A stretch of DNA of 55,383 nucleotides from Sphingomonas sp. (GTDB lineage: Bacteria; Pseudomonadota; Alphaproteobacteria; Sphingomonadales; Sphingomonadaceae). The DNA lies in the NCBI GenBank assembly GCA_017849555.1, contig JAFIGU010000048.1, positions 1 through 55,383 on the forward strand, written 5' to 3'. Below, one piece after another: positions 37,413 through 46,047 of the stretch (its first letter is position 1; each line of letters opens with the position of its first letter). The position numbers and the translations under genes were made by a program. The notes under the pieces were generated by a model, which was not told where the DNA came from, did not search any database, and worked only from the letters and a program-made list of their open reading frames with translations.

Positions 37413-38801
37413 TTACGCGATTGGCAATCGGGTGCCGACGAACTCGGCCACGTTCAAGGCGTGGGGGTGCCCGCGGTTGCACAGCGTGATGATTGCGTAC
37501 CCGGCGCGTGGATAGACGGCGAAGTCGGCGTTCACACCCGGGGCGCTGCCGCCGTGGCCGAAGCAGGGTTCGCCGTTGCGCATGGCGATGCGCAGACCGA
37601 GCGACCATCGTGCACTGCCGGCAGGGATCACCGGGGTCGTGAGTATGCGGCGATGCGTCGGATCGAGCAGCGTATCCTGCTGAAGCGCCAGCGCAAAGCG
37701 ATGCAGATCGTCCACCGTCGAATAGCCGCCTCCGGCAGGCAGGCCGACATAATAGGGTAACGGTTTCAGCCCCGTTTGCGCCGCGCCGTTGAGCGGCTCG
37801 GCCGTCTCTTCCGGGGACGCGACGGCCGAGGTCGCCGTCATACCGGCGGGGCTAAAGACGTTCCGCTGCAAATAGGCATCCCAGCTCTGACCAGACACTT
37901 GCTCGAGGATCGCGCCGAGCAGGATGAAGCCGAAATTGCTGTAGCCCCAGCGAGAACCAGGTGGAAACAGGGGATCGCGCCGGCCGAACAGCCGGACGAA
38001 GTCGGACGGCGTGCGAAGCGCCGATTCATGCATGTCGTAATCGGGGCCGAAGAAATCGCCGGTCCCGCCGGTATGCGTGAGGAGGTGACGGACGGTCACC
38101 GATCGGGCGAGCGGCGTGTCCGGATAGTCGGGCAGGCGCATCGCGATCGTATCAGCCAAGCTCAGCCGGCCGGCCTGCACGAGCTGGAGCACGCCAACCG
38201 CCGTGAACATCTTGCCAGCCGAGCCGATACAGAAGCGGGTGGCCGGGATCACCGCCCGCATATTTCCCGCATCCTGCGCGCCATAGGCCTCGCGCAGGAG
38301 AAGCTGATCTCCCTTGGCGACCAGCACCGATCCCGAGAAACGGCCGGCGGCTGCCTCGGCGCGCAATTTCCGGCGCAACGCGCGCAGCGCCTCGGCTTCA
38401 CCCATCCGCCGAACGGCGAAGCCTGGCGGCGCGGGCGCGCCTGTAAAGGACAGGTCATCTATCGTGTTATCGCCGATCGACAGCACGACCTTGGAGAAGC
38501 GATCCCAGTTGCGGTCGCGAACCCAGGCGGTGATTTCCCGGGGCGCGGTCTGCTCGCTGCGTAGAAGGACAAGACCGCCGGACGCTTCGCGCACCCCCAG
38601 ATCCTCCTCCAGATAGGGGGCGAGGTTCGGTATGTTGCGCCTGACGAAATCCGGATAAGCGGCGCCGCCAGGATCGTTGAACGCAGCGAGCCATCCAGAT
38701 AGCCAGTCCGCAGGCGTGAGCGGTTGCGCGGCCAAAGCATGTCGCGGCAGGCAGGCAAGCGCCAGCCCTCCGCCCAAGACATAGCGTCTCGACAGGATCA
38801 T
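37413..38801 (-). CDS. S12-type serine hydrolase, exported, atypical codon use
   Basis: 462 residues. A Tat-like signal (SRRYVLGGGLALAC) ends near HALAAQ. An N-terminal extension of about 125 residues precedes the catalytic domain, with SAGK (S194, K197), YSN near 287 and HGG near 410. It is only distantly related to the other S12 genes here. Codons such as AGA, CTA, ATA, GGA and TCT are frequent near its start but rare in neighbouring genes, which suggests separate acquisition. Its promoter (38832-38860) contains a 12-base palindrome. Substrate unknown. Confidence 0.85.
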   Translation of the reverse strand: MILSRRYVLGGGLALACLPRHALAAQPLTPADWLSGWLAAFNDPGGAAYPDFVRRNIPNLAPYLEEDLGVREASGGLVLLRSEQTAPREITAWVRDRNWDRFSKVVLSIGDNTIDDLSFTGAPAPPGFAVRRMGEAEALRALRRKLRAEAAAGRFSGSVLVAKGDQLLLREAYGAQDAGNMRAVIPATRFCIGSAGKMFTAVGVLQLVQAGRLSLADTIAMRLPDYPDTPLARSVTVRHLLTHTGGTGDFFGPDYDMHESALRTPSDFVRLFGRRDPLFPPGSRWGYSNFGFILLGAILEQVSGQSWDAYLQRNVFSPAGMTATSAVASPEETAEPLNGAAQTGLKPLPYYVGLPAGGGYSTVDDLHRFALALQQDTLLDPTHRRILTTPVIPAGSARWSLGLRIAMRNGEPCFGHGGSAPGVNADFAVYPRAGYAIITLCNRGHPHALNVAEFVGTRLPIA

Positions 38802-38831
38802 GACTCAACCTTTCAAATCGTCGTTGCCGAC

Positions 38832-38860
38832 AATTATGTAGGCGCCTACGATTGTGTCAA
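38832..38860 (-). promoter_or_regulatory. Sigma-70-type promoter with palindromic operator in the spacer
   Basis: On the minus strand: TTGACA (38860-38855), a 17-base spacer, ATAATT (38837-38832). The spacer contains the perfect palindrome GTAGGCGCCTAC (38838-38849), directly next to the -10 box. The arrangement is that of repression by a TetR-like dimer. Confidence 0.75.
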
Positions 38861-38934
38861 TCGGATATGGAAGAGACGATGAAGGACTATGTTCGGGAAG
38901 TGGGGGGCAGCACTCGGCGGGCGCCTGCGGCCCG

Positions 38935-38962
38935 AGATCCCGGCTTGCGCCGGGATGACGGC
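38935..38962. repeat. GAGATCCCGGCTTGCGCCGG stem
   Basis: Dispersed repeat unit (GATCCCGGC...GCCGGGATGACGG) downstream of the D-aminoacylase-like gene; a likely transcription end. Confidence 0.6.
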
Positions 38963-38985
38963 ATTTACGAAGTGGCGCCCGACAC

Positions 38986-40629
38986 CTAGCTACAGCTATG
39001 GCGCAGCGCCACGCCGGGCCGCGCGGGGGTGGTCTTGCCGGCGCGGAGCACCGCGACGCCGTTGACGATCACATCGTCGATCCCCTTCGGCGCGCCGAGC
39101 GGCTTTTCCCAGCTGCTGCCTTCTTCCACCGTATCGGCATCGAAGATCGTGATGTCGGCGCGCAACCCTTCGCGCAGCACGCCGCGATCCGCCAGCCCCA
39201 TGCGCTGCGCCGGCCATGAGGTCATCTTGCGCACTGCATCCTCCAGCGTCAGCACATGCCGCTTGCGGACATAGTCGCCCAGGATGCGCGGGAAGGTGCC
39301 GTAGGAGCGCGGGTGCGGCAGCCCGAGCGCATCCATCTCGCCGAACTTCGCCGCCGATCCCGCATCGGTGCCGATGCTGGTCCACGGCGCTTTCAGCGCG
39401 AGCTCGATATCGGGCTCGTCCATCATGAAATAGAGGCCATAGGCGCGGTTGGGGAGCGCGTTGAGCAGGATATCCCACGCCACGTCGGCGGGATCGCGCC
39501 CCAGCGCCTTGCCGATCGCCGCGAGGCTTTGCCCGCGATAGGCGTCCATCTTGGGATCATAGGCATTGGCGAGGACGACATGATCCCAGCCCCCTGCCGC
39601 CTCGACCAGATTCGACCAGCCCGGCTGCGACCCCGCCGCAACCTCGCGCTTGAGCCGTTCGCGGATCTTCGGATCGCGCAGCCGCTCGTACCCGGTCTTC
39701 GCCCCCTGCGCGAACACCCAGTTGGGCACGGTGATGTCGAGCCCGGTGCCGCCGGCGGTATAGGGATAAAGGTCCGCCGCAATATCGACCCCGCGCGCGC
39801 GCGCCGCGGCGATCCGCGCCAGCGCCTGCGGCATCAATTTGCCCGCCAGCGGGCGATAGGCGGCCTTGAGGTGGAAGATCTCGGCCTTGGCGCCGCTGCG
39901 CTCGCCGATCGCGATCGCCTCGTCGATCGCCTCGATCAGTTTCGCGCTCTCGTCGCGCATGTGGCTGGCGTAGAAGCCGCCGCATTTCCCTGCGACCGAA
40001 GCCAAAGCCACCACCTCGTCGGTCGACTGGAAACTGTTGGGGGGATAGATCAGCGCGGTCGACACGCCGAACGCGCCATTCTTCATCGCGACGAGCGTTT
40101 CGGCCTTCATCGTTTCGAGCTGCTGCGGGGTCGGGGTGCCCGCACCGTCACCCAACACCTTCATCCGCGGCTGGGCGGCGTTGTAATAGGTCCCGAAATT
40201 GACCGCGATCCCGGTCTTCTCAAGCCCGTCGAGATATTTGCCGATCTCGGCCGCATCGACCGGAGTGCCGCCCTCGCCGGCGATGACGGTGGTAACCCCC
40301 ATCCGCAGCTTATTCTCGGCCGCACCCGATTTCGGCAGCACCTCGCCCGATTGATCCATCATGTCGATAAAGCCGGGCGACACATAGCGGCCGTGCGCAT
40401 CGATCTCGTCGCGTCCCTTGCCGCGTACCACGCCGATCTTGGCGATGCGGCCGTCCTTGATCGCGATATCGGCATAGACCCAGGGATTGCCCGCGCCGTC
40501 GAGCACGCGCCCGCCGCGGATCACGATGTCGTAATCGGTGGCCGGCGCCTGCGCCGGTGCCGGCGTCGCCACAGGGGCCAGCGCGGTGCCGATCAGCAGC
40601 GCGGCGGCGAGCGCGAAATGTTTCCTCAT
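38986..40629 (-). CDS. D-aminoacylase-like amidohydrolase lacking HxH
   Basis: 547 residues, exported (signal ends near APAQAPA, residue 27-30). The D-aminoacylase frame is clear: DYDIVIRGGRVLDGAG, DAHGRYVSPGFID, SHMRDES, EIFHLK, a late SIGTDAG and VLREGLRADITIFD. The first metal motif, usually HTH, reads DMMDQSGE (89-96). The bridging Cys position reads GEGG (E119). The metal site must be altered, although the later His and Asp remain. It is the last gene of the dgcN operon, 36 bases after an S12 hydrolase. Release of D-amino acids from N-acyl forms is the family role. Confidence 0.85.
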   Translation of the reverse strand: MRKHFALAAALLIGTALAPVATPAPAQAPATDYDIVIRGGRVLDGAGNPWVYADIAIKDGRIAKIGVVRGKGRDEIDAHGRYVSPGFIDMMDQSGEVLPKSGAAENKLRMGVTTVIAGEGGTPVDAAEIGKYLDGLEKTGIAVNFGTYYNAAQPRMKVLGDGAGTPTPQQLETMKAETLVAMKNGAFGVSTALIYPPNSFQSTDEVVALASVAGKCGGFYASHMRDESAKLIEAIDEAIAIGERSGAKAEIFHLKAAYRPLAGKLMPQALARIAAARARGVDIAADLYPYTAGGTGLDITVPNWVFAQGAKTGYERLRDPKIRERLKREVAAGSQPGWSNLVEAAGGWDHVVLANAYDPKMDAYRGQSLAAIGKALGRDPADVAWDILLNALPNRAYGLYFMMDEPDIELALKAPWTSIGTDAGSAAKFGEMDALGLPHPRSYGTFPRILGDYVRKRHVLTLEDAVRKMTSWPAQRMGLADRGVLREGLRADITIFDADTVEEGSSWEKPLGAPKGIDDVIVNGVAVLRAGKTTPARPGVALRHSCS

Positions 40630-40665
40630 GGCGTCCCTCTCTCCCTTTGGATTGTGGCGCGCGAT

Positions 40666-42240
40666 TCAGCGCCCCTTTACCGGCGTGAACAGCAAGTCGT
40701 GATAATCGTAGCTGAAATCCGCGATCGGCGAGGCCGCCTTCATCGTGACGCGCGCGATCTTCCCCTCGGCATCGAGGTTGAAGGTCACATAGGCCGGCTC
40801 GATCGTCTTGTCGTCGAAGCGGGTGACGAAGCTGTCATATTGGAAATGCTCGAGCCGCCCCGACATGCGCGGGGTCGATTTGAAATCGATCCGCAGCCCG
40901 CGCTGGTCCCCCGTCACCGCGATATCGCCGTACCATGGATCGTTATAGGTGCCGACATAGCCGGTGAGCGGCAGCGACGGCCCGCTTTTCGCGGGCTTGC
41001 CGGCCTTTTCCTTGAACGCCGCGAGCCCCGCCGCAACGCGCTGGCGCTTTACCGCGGCGAATTTCGCCGGCCAGTCGTTCGCCGGCTGCCCGAGGTAATG
41101 ATCGAGCAATTCATACGCCAACCCGCGCAGGATCTCGCCGTCCTCGCTGTTGATCTCGATCGCGAAGCCGACATTCTTTTCGGGGACCAGCACGACGATC
41201 GTCTGGAACCCGAACACCGCGCCGCTGTGCTGGATGATCCGCGCCCCGCGATAGTCGCTCACCGTCCAGCCCAAAGCATAATTAAGGAAATTGGGCTGGG
41301 TGAGCTTCAGCGCCTCGGGCTCCTCGCCGATCGGCATCGGCGTCACCGGCTTCCACATCTCGGCGCCTTGCGCCGGGCTGAAGAGTTGCCCGCCCTGCGG
41401 CAATTTGCCGTGCGCAAGCTGGATCTGGAGCCAGGTCGCCATATCCGCCGGGCTCACCGCCAACCCACCCGCCGGAGCGGCATTGCGCCCGAGCCCGTCA
41501 CGCTCGTCGAGCGCTTCCTGATCGCCCGCCCCGCGCAGCCCACCGTTCATCCGCGCATGCGGTTGGGCGCGGTCGGCGCTGGCGAAGCGATCATTGTCGT
41601 CGGTGACTGAATCGCGCATCCCCGCGGCGCGGAGCACATGCTCGCGAACGAAATCCTCCCAGCGCTGGCCGCTCACCGCCTCGATCAGCTGACCCGCGAC
41701 CATATAGAGCACATTGTCATAGGCATAAGCGCTGCGGAAACTCGTCACCGGCTTGAGGTAGCGCAGCCGCCGCACCGTCTCCGCGCGTGACAATTGGCTG
41801 CGCGGCACGAACAGCAGATCGCCCGCGCCGAGCCCGAGCCCGGAACGATGCACCAGCAGATCGCGGATCGTGATCTCGCGCGTGACCCAGGCGTCCCACA
41901 TGCGGAAATCGGGGAGATGATCGATCACGCGATCGTCCCAGCCGATCTTGCCCTGATCGACCAGCAAGGCGAGCGCCGCCGCGGTGAATGCCTTCCCGGT
42001 CGACCCGGTCGGGAAGATCGTGTGCGCGGTGACCGCCTCACCCGACCCGATCCGCTTCTCACCGAAGCCCTTCACCAGCACCGGCGCGCCGTTTTCGACG
42101 ATCGCCACCCCCATGCCGGGCACCCCGGTCGCACGGCGCAGCGCCTCGACCCGCGCCTCGAACCCCTCAGGCGGCGCCGCGAGCGCCGCGACCGGAAACG
42201 CGACCGAGGCGAGGATAACGGCGGTGAGGATGCGCTTCAT
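40666..42240 (-). CDS. S12-type serine hydrolase with C-terminal beta domain
   Basis: 524 residues, with a signal peptide ending at AALAAP (about 22). The catalytic motifs are STGK (S80, K83), YDN near 180 and HSG near 345. A C-terminal domain with YVGTYNDPWYGDIAV and SPIADFSYDYHDLLF resembles the beta-rich domain added to many D-aminopeptidase-like S12 proteins. It starts 16 bases after the dgcN-like stop and is in the same operon. Periplasmic cleavage of a peptide or ester is likely, and a role in antibiotic resistance is not indicated. Confidence 0.9.
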   Translation of the reverse strand: MKRILTAVILASVAFPVAALAAPPEGFEARVEALRRATGVPGMGVAIVENGAPVLVKGFGEKRIGSGEAVTAHTIFPTGSTGKAFTAAALALLVDQGKIGWDDRVIDHLPDFRMWDAWVTREITIRDLLVHRSGLGLGAGDLLFVPRSQLSRAETVRRLRYLKPVTSFRSAYAYDNVLYMVAGQLIEAVSGQRWEDFVREHVLRAAGMRDSVTDDNDRFASADRAQPHARMNGGLRGAGDQEALDERDGLGRNAAPAGGLAVSPADMATWLQIQLAHGKLPQGGQLFSPAQGAEMWKPVTPMPIGEEPEALKLTQPNFLNYALGWTVSDYRGARIIQHSGAVFGFQTIVVLVPEKNVGFAIEINSEDGEILRGLAYELLDHYLGQPANDWPAKFAAVKRQRVAAGLAAFKEKAGKPAKSGPSLPLTGYVGTYNDPWYGDIAVTGDQRGLRIDFKSTPRMSGRLEHFQYDSFVTRFDDKTIEPAYVTFNLDAEGKIARVTMKAASPIADFSYDYHDLLFTPVKGR

Positions 42241-42256
42241 GCGAGCTGTCCCGTTG

Positions 42257-43300
42257 TTATGCCAGGCAGGAATCGATCAGCCGCTCCAGCGCCGGTCCGC
42301 CGCGCACCGGATCGGCCACCGGCAGGCCGTAAGCCTCTGCGAGCGCGGCAATCTCGGCCTCGGCCGCTGCGGCATCCAGCGCAGCGGTGTTGAGGCTGAT
42401 GCCGGCGCAGCGGATCGCCGGATTGGTCAGGCTGCCAAGCGCGATCGTCTGATCGATCACCGCACGGATCGAAGGAATAGGGAATTGCGGCATCCCCATG
42501 ATCGTCTCGCGCCCCGGCAAATGGCAGACGACGAACACATCGGGTTGGCTGCCGTGGAGCAGGCCGAGCGACACCGCGGCATAGGCCGGGTGGAACAGCG
42601 AGCCCTGCCCCTCGATCACGTCCCAATGATCGTCCGCCGCATCGGGGCTGAGCAATTCGGCCGCACCGGCGAGGAAATCGGACACCACCGCGTCCATCGG
42701 CATGCCCGCGCCGGCGATCATAATCCCGGTCTGGCCGCTCGCGCGGAAATCGGCGGCGACACCGCGCGCCTTGATCCCCTCGGCGAGCGCGAGCGCGGTA
42801 TATTTCTTGCCGAGCGCGCAATCGGTGCCGACCGTCAGCAGCCGCTTGCCGCTGCGCTTGCGCCCCGAGCCGGTCGGGATGCCCGGCGGCGGGCTGCGCA
42901 CGTCGATCAGCTGGCGGCCGAGCCGCGCGGCTTCCTTCGCCAGCACCGGGATATCGCTCAGCCGCTCGTGGAGCCCGCTGACCAGATCGAGCCCCGCTTC
43001 GAGCGCCTCGACCAGCGCGCCGAGCCAGCGCTCGGGGATGACCCCGCCGATATTGGCGACCCCGATCAGCAACGATCGCGCACCGCGCGCATGAGCCTCG
43101 GCAGGCGTCATCCGGGCGAGGCCGGTGGTGACGGCGCATTCCGGCAGGACGAATTCGCCGACGCAGCGATCCCCCGCCCAATCGGCCAGGCCAAGCGCGG
43201 TCTTGGCGTACCCGCGCTCGGCCGCATCCCCCAGGAACAGCAGATAGGGCTGCGGCAGCGACAGCGCGCCAGCGGTGATGGCCTGGTGTAGAATCGTCAT
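42257..43300 (-). CDS. dgcN: DgcN-like D-glutamate N-acetyltransferase family (DUF1611)
   Basis: 347 residues of the DUF1611 family. The N-terminal domain (PQPYLLFLGDAAERGYAKTA) is followed by the nucleotide-binding-like GTDCALGKKYT (158-168). Then come DFRASGQTGIMI, HWDVIEGQGSLFHPAYAAVS and DVFVVCHLPGRE. In a described D-Glu pathway DgcN acetylates D-Glu and DgcA racemises the product. A DgcA-like gene lies two genes upstream on the same strand. A close paralogue is at 52362-53402. Its own promoter/operator (43334-43359) lies within the gap to the transporter. Assignment by family and neighbourhood. Confidence 0.8.
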   Translation of the reverse strand: MTILHQAITAGALSLPQPYLLFLGDAAERGYAKTALGLADWAGDRCVGEFVLPECAVTTGLARMTPAEAHARGARSLLIGVANIGGVIPERWLGALVEALEAGLDLVSGLHERLSDIPVLAKEAARLGRQLIDVRSPPPGIPTGSGRKRSGKRLLTVGTDCALGKKYTALALAEGIKARGVAADFRASGQTGIMIAGAGMPMDAVVSDFLAGAAELLSPDAADDHWDVIEGQGSLFHPAYAAVSLGLLHGSQPDVFVVCHLPGRETIMGMPQFPIPSIRAVIDQTIALGSLTNPAIRCAGISLNTAALDAAAAEAEIAALAEAYGLPVADPVRGGPALERLIDSCLA

Positions 43301-43333
43301 ATTCCTTGTCCGAGTGATGCTCTATACAGGCAT

Positions 43334-43378
43334 CATGATCCTAATTAGAAAAATTTCAACTTAATTTTCTGATTGAGA
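43334..43378 (-). promoter_or_regulatory. Promoter/operator upstream of dgcN-like gene
   Basis: On the minus strand TTGAAA, four bases, TTCTAATTAGGATCATG (within 43334-43359). The TAATTAGGATCAT part nearly repeats the promoter at 50186. A second box TCTGATTGAGA (43368-43378, plus strand) overlaps the last codons of the POT gene. Confidence 0.65.
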
Positions 43379-44656
43379 CAAATCGATCCGCCGGATCGGC
43401 TGATCGAGCAGCCGGAGCAGCCCCGCCGCCACCGTCGCGATCACGGCGAGCAGCGCGAAATAGCTGCTGCGATCGAGCAGGCTCCACAGTCCGCCGACCA
43501 ATCCGGCGAACAGGCTGCCGCTGAAGATCGCAAGATACCAGGCGGCGACGGTGGTCGCCCCCAGCTTGGCGGGGGCTAGGCGGGCGAAGAGACCGAGACC
43601 GATCGGCAGCACGAACAATTCGCCGATCGTGAAGATCAGGAAGAACAGCGCGAGCCACAGCCAGCTCGCCTTCATGTCCCCCGCGAACCACGTCACCGCC
43701 GCGAGCAGGAAATAGGCGCCGCCGACGATCAGCGCGCCAAGCGCCATCCGCCGCGCCGGCGGGGCATCATATCCAGCCGCCGCGCGACGCCGCCACACCG
43801 CGAGCAGGATCGGGGTCAGCAGCATGACCAGCAACGGATTGAGCGATTGAAACCAGGTCATCGGGATCGACAGACCGCCCAGCCGGCGATCGACGCCGCT
43901 TTCCGCCCACAAGGCAACGGTATTGCCGACCTGTTCGTAAGCGCCGCGAAACACCGTGACCGCGAGCCCGACCGCGCCGAGCACCAGGACCAATCGACGG
44001 CCCGAGGGTCCGCTTTCATCGACCGGGGCGGGCGCCGCGTCTTTCGCGCGAACATCCGCAGGCAGATATTGCTGCCCGCCGAGATAGATCAGCAACCCGG
44101 CGAGCATCCCGACGCCGGCCGCGCCGAAGCCGTAATGCCAGCCGTAAAGCTCGCCGAGCGTGCCGCAGATCAATGGCGCGAGAAACCCGCCGATGTTGAT
44201 GCCGACATAATAGACATTATAGGCCCAGCCGCGCCGCGGATCGTCCCCGCGGTAGAGGCCGTTGATCTGGCTCGGCAGGCTGGGCAGGAAGAAGCCGTTG
44301 CCCAGCGCGATCGTCGCGAGCGCGATGTAGAACATCGCCTCGAACGCCATCAGGAAATGGCCGAGCGCCATGATGCTCGCGCCGACGATCACTGCACGCC
44401 GTTTGCCCAGATAGCGATCCGCGATCACCCCGCCGACGATCGGGGTGAAATAGGCGCAGGCGGTATAGGCGCCGTAAACGAAGGAGGAATGCGGCTGGGT
44501 GAACAGCAACTGCCGGGTCATGTAATAGACCAGCAGCGCGCGCATGCCGAAATAGGAGAATTGCTCCCACATGTTGGTGAGGAACAGGATCGTCAGCCCG
44601 CGCGGCTGACCGAACCACGTCGCCTCCCCCTCACCCGCCTGCCGCATCTCGGTCAT
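43361..44656 (-). CDS. POT/PTR2 family peptide transporter
   Basis: 431 residues, about 12 to 14 hydrophobic helices. The proton-coupled oligopeptide transporter signatures are present: EQFSYFGMRALLVYYMT (about 31-47, containing the ExxxY-type region) and YNVYYVGINIGGFLAPLICG (about 145-164). It imports di- and tripeptides with protons. Its ATG overlaps the stop of the DgcA-like gene (ATGA). A location between dgcA and dgcN suggests it brings in the peptide whose D-residue is then converted. The C-terminal codons overlap an operator box. Confidence 0.9.
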   Translation of the reverse strand: MTEMRQAGEGEATWFGQPRGLTILFLTNMWEQFSYFGMRALLVYYMTRQLLFTQPHSSFVYGAYTACAYFTPIVGGVIADRYLGKRRAVIVGASIMALGHFLMAFEAMFYIALATIALGNGFFLPSLPSQINGLYRGDDPRRGWAYNVYYVGINIGGFLAPLICGTLGELYGWHYGFGAAGVGMLAGLLIYLGGQQYLPADVRAKDAAPAPVDESGPSGRRLVLVLGAVGLAVTVFRGAYEQVGNTVALWAESGVDRRLGGLSIPMTWFQSLNPLLVMLLTPILLAVWRRRAAAGYDAPPARRMALGALIVGGAYFLLAAVTWFAGDMKASWLWLALFFLIFTIGELFVLPIGLGLFARLAPAKLGATTVAAWYLAIFSGSLFAGLVGGLWSLLDRSSYFALLAVIATVAAGLLRLLDQPIRRIDLSQSEN

Positions 44657-45663
44657 GCGGCGACCCGTGACTCCGCGCCCCACACCCGCTCGTCGCACCA
44701 GGCGGTGCCGTCCTGATAGACGATCCCCGGATTGCGATCCTCCTTGAGGAAGATCGGCCCGTCGAGATCGCAGATATCGCAAAGCTGGCCGAGCACGAGG
44801 CTCGGCGCCATGCTGAGCGAGGACCCGCCCATATTGCCGACCATCACGTCGAGCCCGATGTCGCGCGCGGCGCGGGCGATCATCAGCCCCTCGGTCAGCC
44901 CGCCGCACTTGTCGAGCTTGATGTTGACGACCTGGAACCGCCCCTCCAGTCCCGGCACGTCGGCCAGGGTCAGCGCGCTTTCGTCGGCCGCGATCGGGAC
45001 CGGCGAGCGATAGCCGTCGAGATCCGCCTCACGCCCGCGCGCGAGCGGCTGTTCGATCAGCGACACCTTTTCGGTGACCATCGCCGCCGCGAGCGCATCG
45101 AGATCGGCGATCTTGAACCCCTGATTGCCGTCCACCCCCAGCCACACGTCGGGCCGCGCGGCGCGAACCGCCCGGACGCGCGCGATATCGAGATCGAGAT
45201 CGCCGGTCAGCTTGATCTTGATCGCCTTGACCGGGCCGAACGCGACCGCGCTCGCCGCCATCAGCGCGGGATCGTCGGCGCCGAGCGTGAAGGTGGTGAC
45301 CACCGGTTTCGCCTCGGGCAGCCCGGCAAGCTTCCACACCGGAAGCCCGCTGCGCTGCGCCTCCAATTCCCACAAGGCGGCATCGACCGCATTGCGCGCG
45401 CCGCCCGCCGGCATGATCTCGCGCAGCGCGGCGCGATCCGCCCCGGCCTCGATATCGGCGCGCGCATGCTCCAGCGCGGCGAGCATATGCGGCACGTCGT
45501 CGCCCATATAATAGATGCCATTGGCCTCGCCGCGGCCGCGATGCGTGCCGTCGCTCAACGTCGCGATGACGCAATTCACGCCGTCGAACACATAGCCCGA
45601 GATGCGGAAGGCGGCCTTGTAGGGCAGGCGCTCGACCTGAACATCCAGCGACAATTTGGCCAT
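44653..45663 (-). CDS. dgcA: DgcA-like enolase-superfamily racemase / dipeptide epimerase
   Basis: 336 residues, enolase superfamily of the dipeptide-epimerase group. The catalytic KxK is K149/K151 (KIKLTGD). The second base is K249 (NIKLDKCGG). The metal ligands are D178 (VDGNQG), E204 (IEQPL) and D227 (ADESA). The fold racemises a carbon next to a carboxylate in N-acyl amino acids or dipeptides. Proximity to two DgcN-like genes favours N-acetyl-D-Glu racemase, and L-Ala-D/L-Glu epimerase is the alternative. ATG 45663 has GGGAG ten bases upstream. It leads the dgcA-POT-dgcN-S12-aminoacylase run. Confidence 0.85.
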   Translation of the reverse strand: MAKLSLDVQVERLPYKAAFRISGYVFDGVNCVIATLSDGTHRGRGEANGIYYMGDDVPHMLAALEHARADIEAGADRAALREIMPAGGARNAVDAALWELEAQRSGLPVWKLAGLPEAKPVVTTFTLGADDPALMAASAVAFGPVKAIKIKLTGDLDLDIARVRAVRAARPDVWLGVDGNQGFKIADLDALAAAMVTEKVSLIEQPLARGREADLDGYRSPVPIAADESALTLADVPGLEGRFQVVNIKLDKCGGLTEGLMIARAARDIGLDVMVGNMGGSSLSMAPSLVLGQLCDICDLDGPIFLKEDRNPGIVYQDGTAWCDERVWGAESRVAA

Positions 45664-45775
45664 GCGGAACACTCCCGTTGCGGTGTTGCGGAGGAGCGAC
45701 GTTCGGGGGAGCGCGGCCGCATATCGCCGGCCTTGCCCCCGGGCGCGAGCACCCTCTCCTTCAGATGATCGGGCA

Positions 45776-45801
45776 CTATTTGCCCTATCAGGACTTTTCA
45801 A
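45776..45801 (-). promoter_or_regulatory. Promoter/operator of dgcA-like gene
   Basis: On the minus strand TTGAAA, two bases, TCCTGATAGGGC, then AAATAG. The TCCTGAT half-site recurs as the arms of the dyad at 45919-45957. Confidence 0.55.
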
Positions 45802-45868
45802 GCCTGTTTGGAAAATTTTGCAAGTCGAGGGACGGACGACATTCCCAAGGTCCGTCCCCTTTACCCCA

Positions 45869-45898
45869 CCGTCACCCGGCCTTGAGCCGGGGTGACGG
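45869..45898. repeat. CCGTCACCCGGCC dispersed stem
   Basis: CCGTCACCCGGC / GCCGGGGTGACGG stem around CTTGA. Same family as 29193-29233. Confidence 0.7.
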
Positions 45899-45918
45899 AG
45901 ATGTGGCCGCCCTCCCCC

Positions 45919-45960
45919 TTGTCCTGATCTGCGATTGACGAGTCTCAATCAGGACAATAG
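45919..45960 (+). promoter_or_regulatory. Dyad and promoter upstream of S9 peptidase
   Basis: Perfect 10-base inverted repeat TTGTCCTGAT-N19-ATCAGGACAA (45919-45928 and 45948-45957). A TTGACG -35-like box lies at 45935-45940, followed by TCTCAATCAGGAC inside the spacer. Confidence 0.65.
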
Positions 45961-46047
45961 CGTTCCCATCGGACAATCGACCCATTGAGTCGAGCCAGCT
46001 TTTCGATTCCGGGTCCGCCCCGGCGGAATGAAGAGGGGATAAGTCGC

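Larger units (their letters stand above)
45664..46047. other. 384-base divergent promoter region (dgcA / S9 peptidase)
   Basis: Contains the dgcA promoter (45776-45801), a GTCACCCGGCC repeat stem (45869-45898), the dyad 45919-45957 and the S9 promoter (45935-45960). No small gene was seen. Confidence 0.75.
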
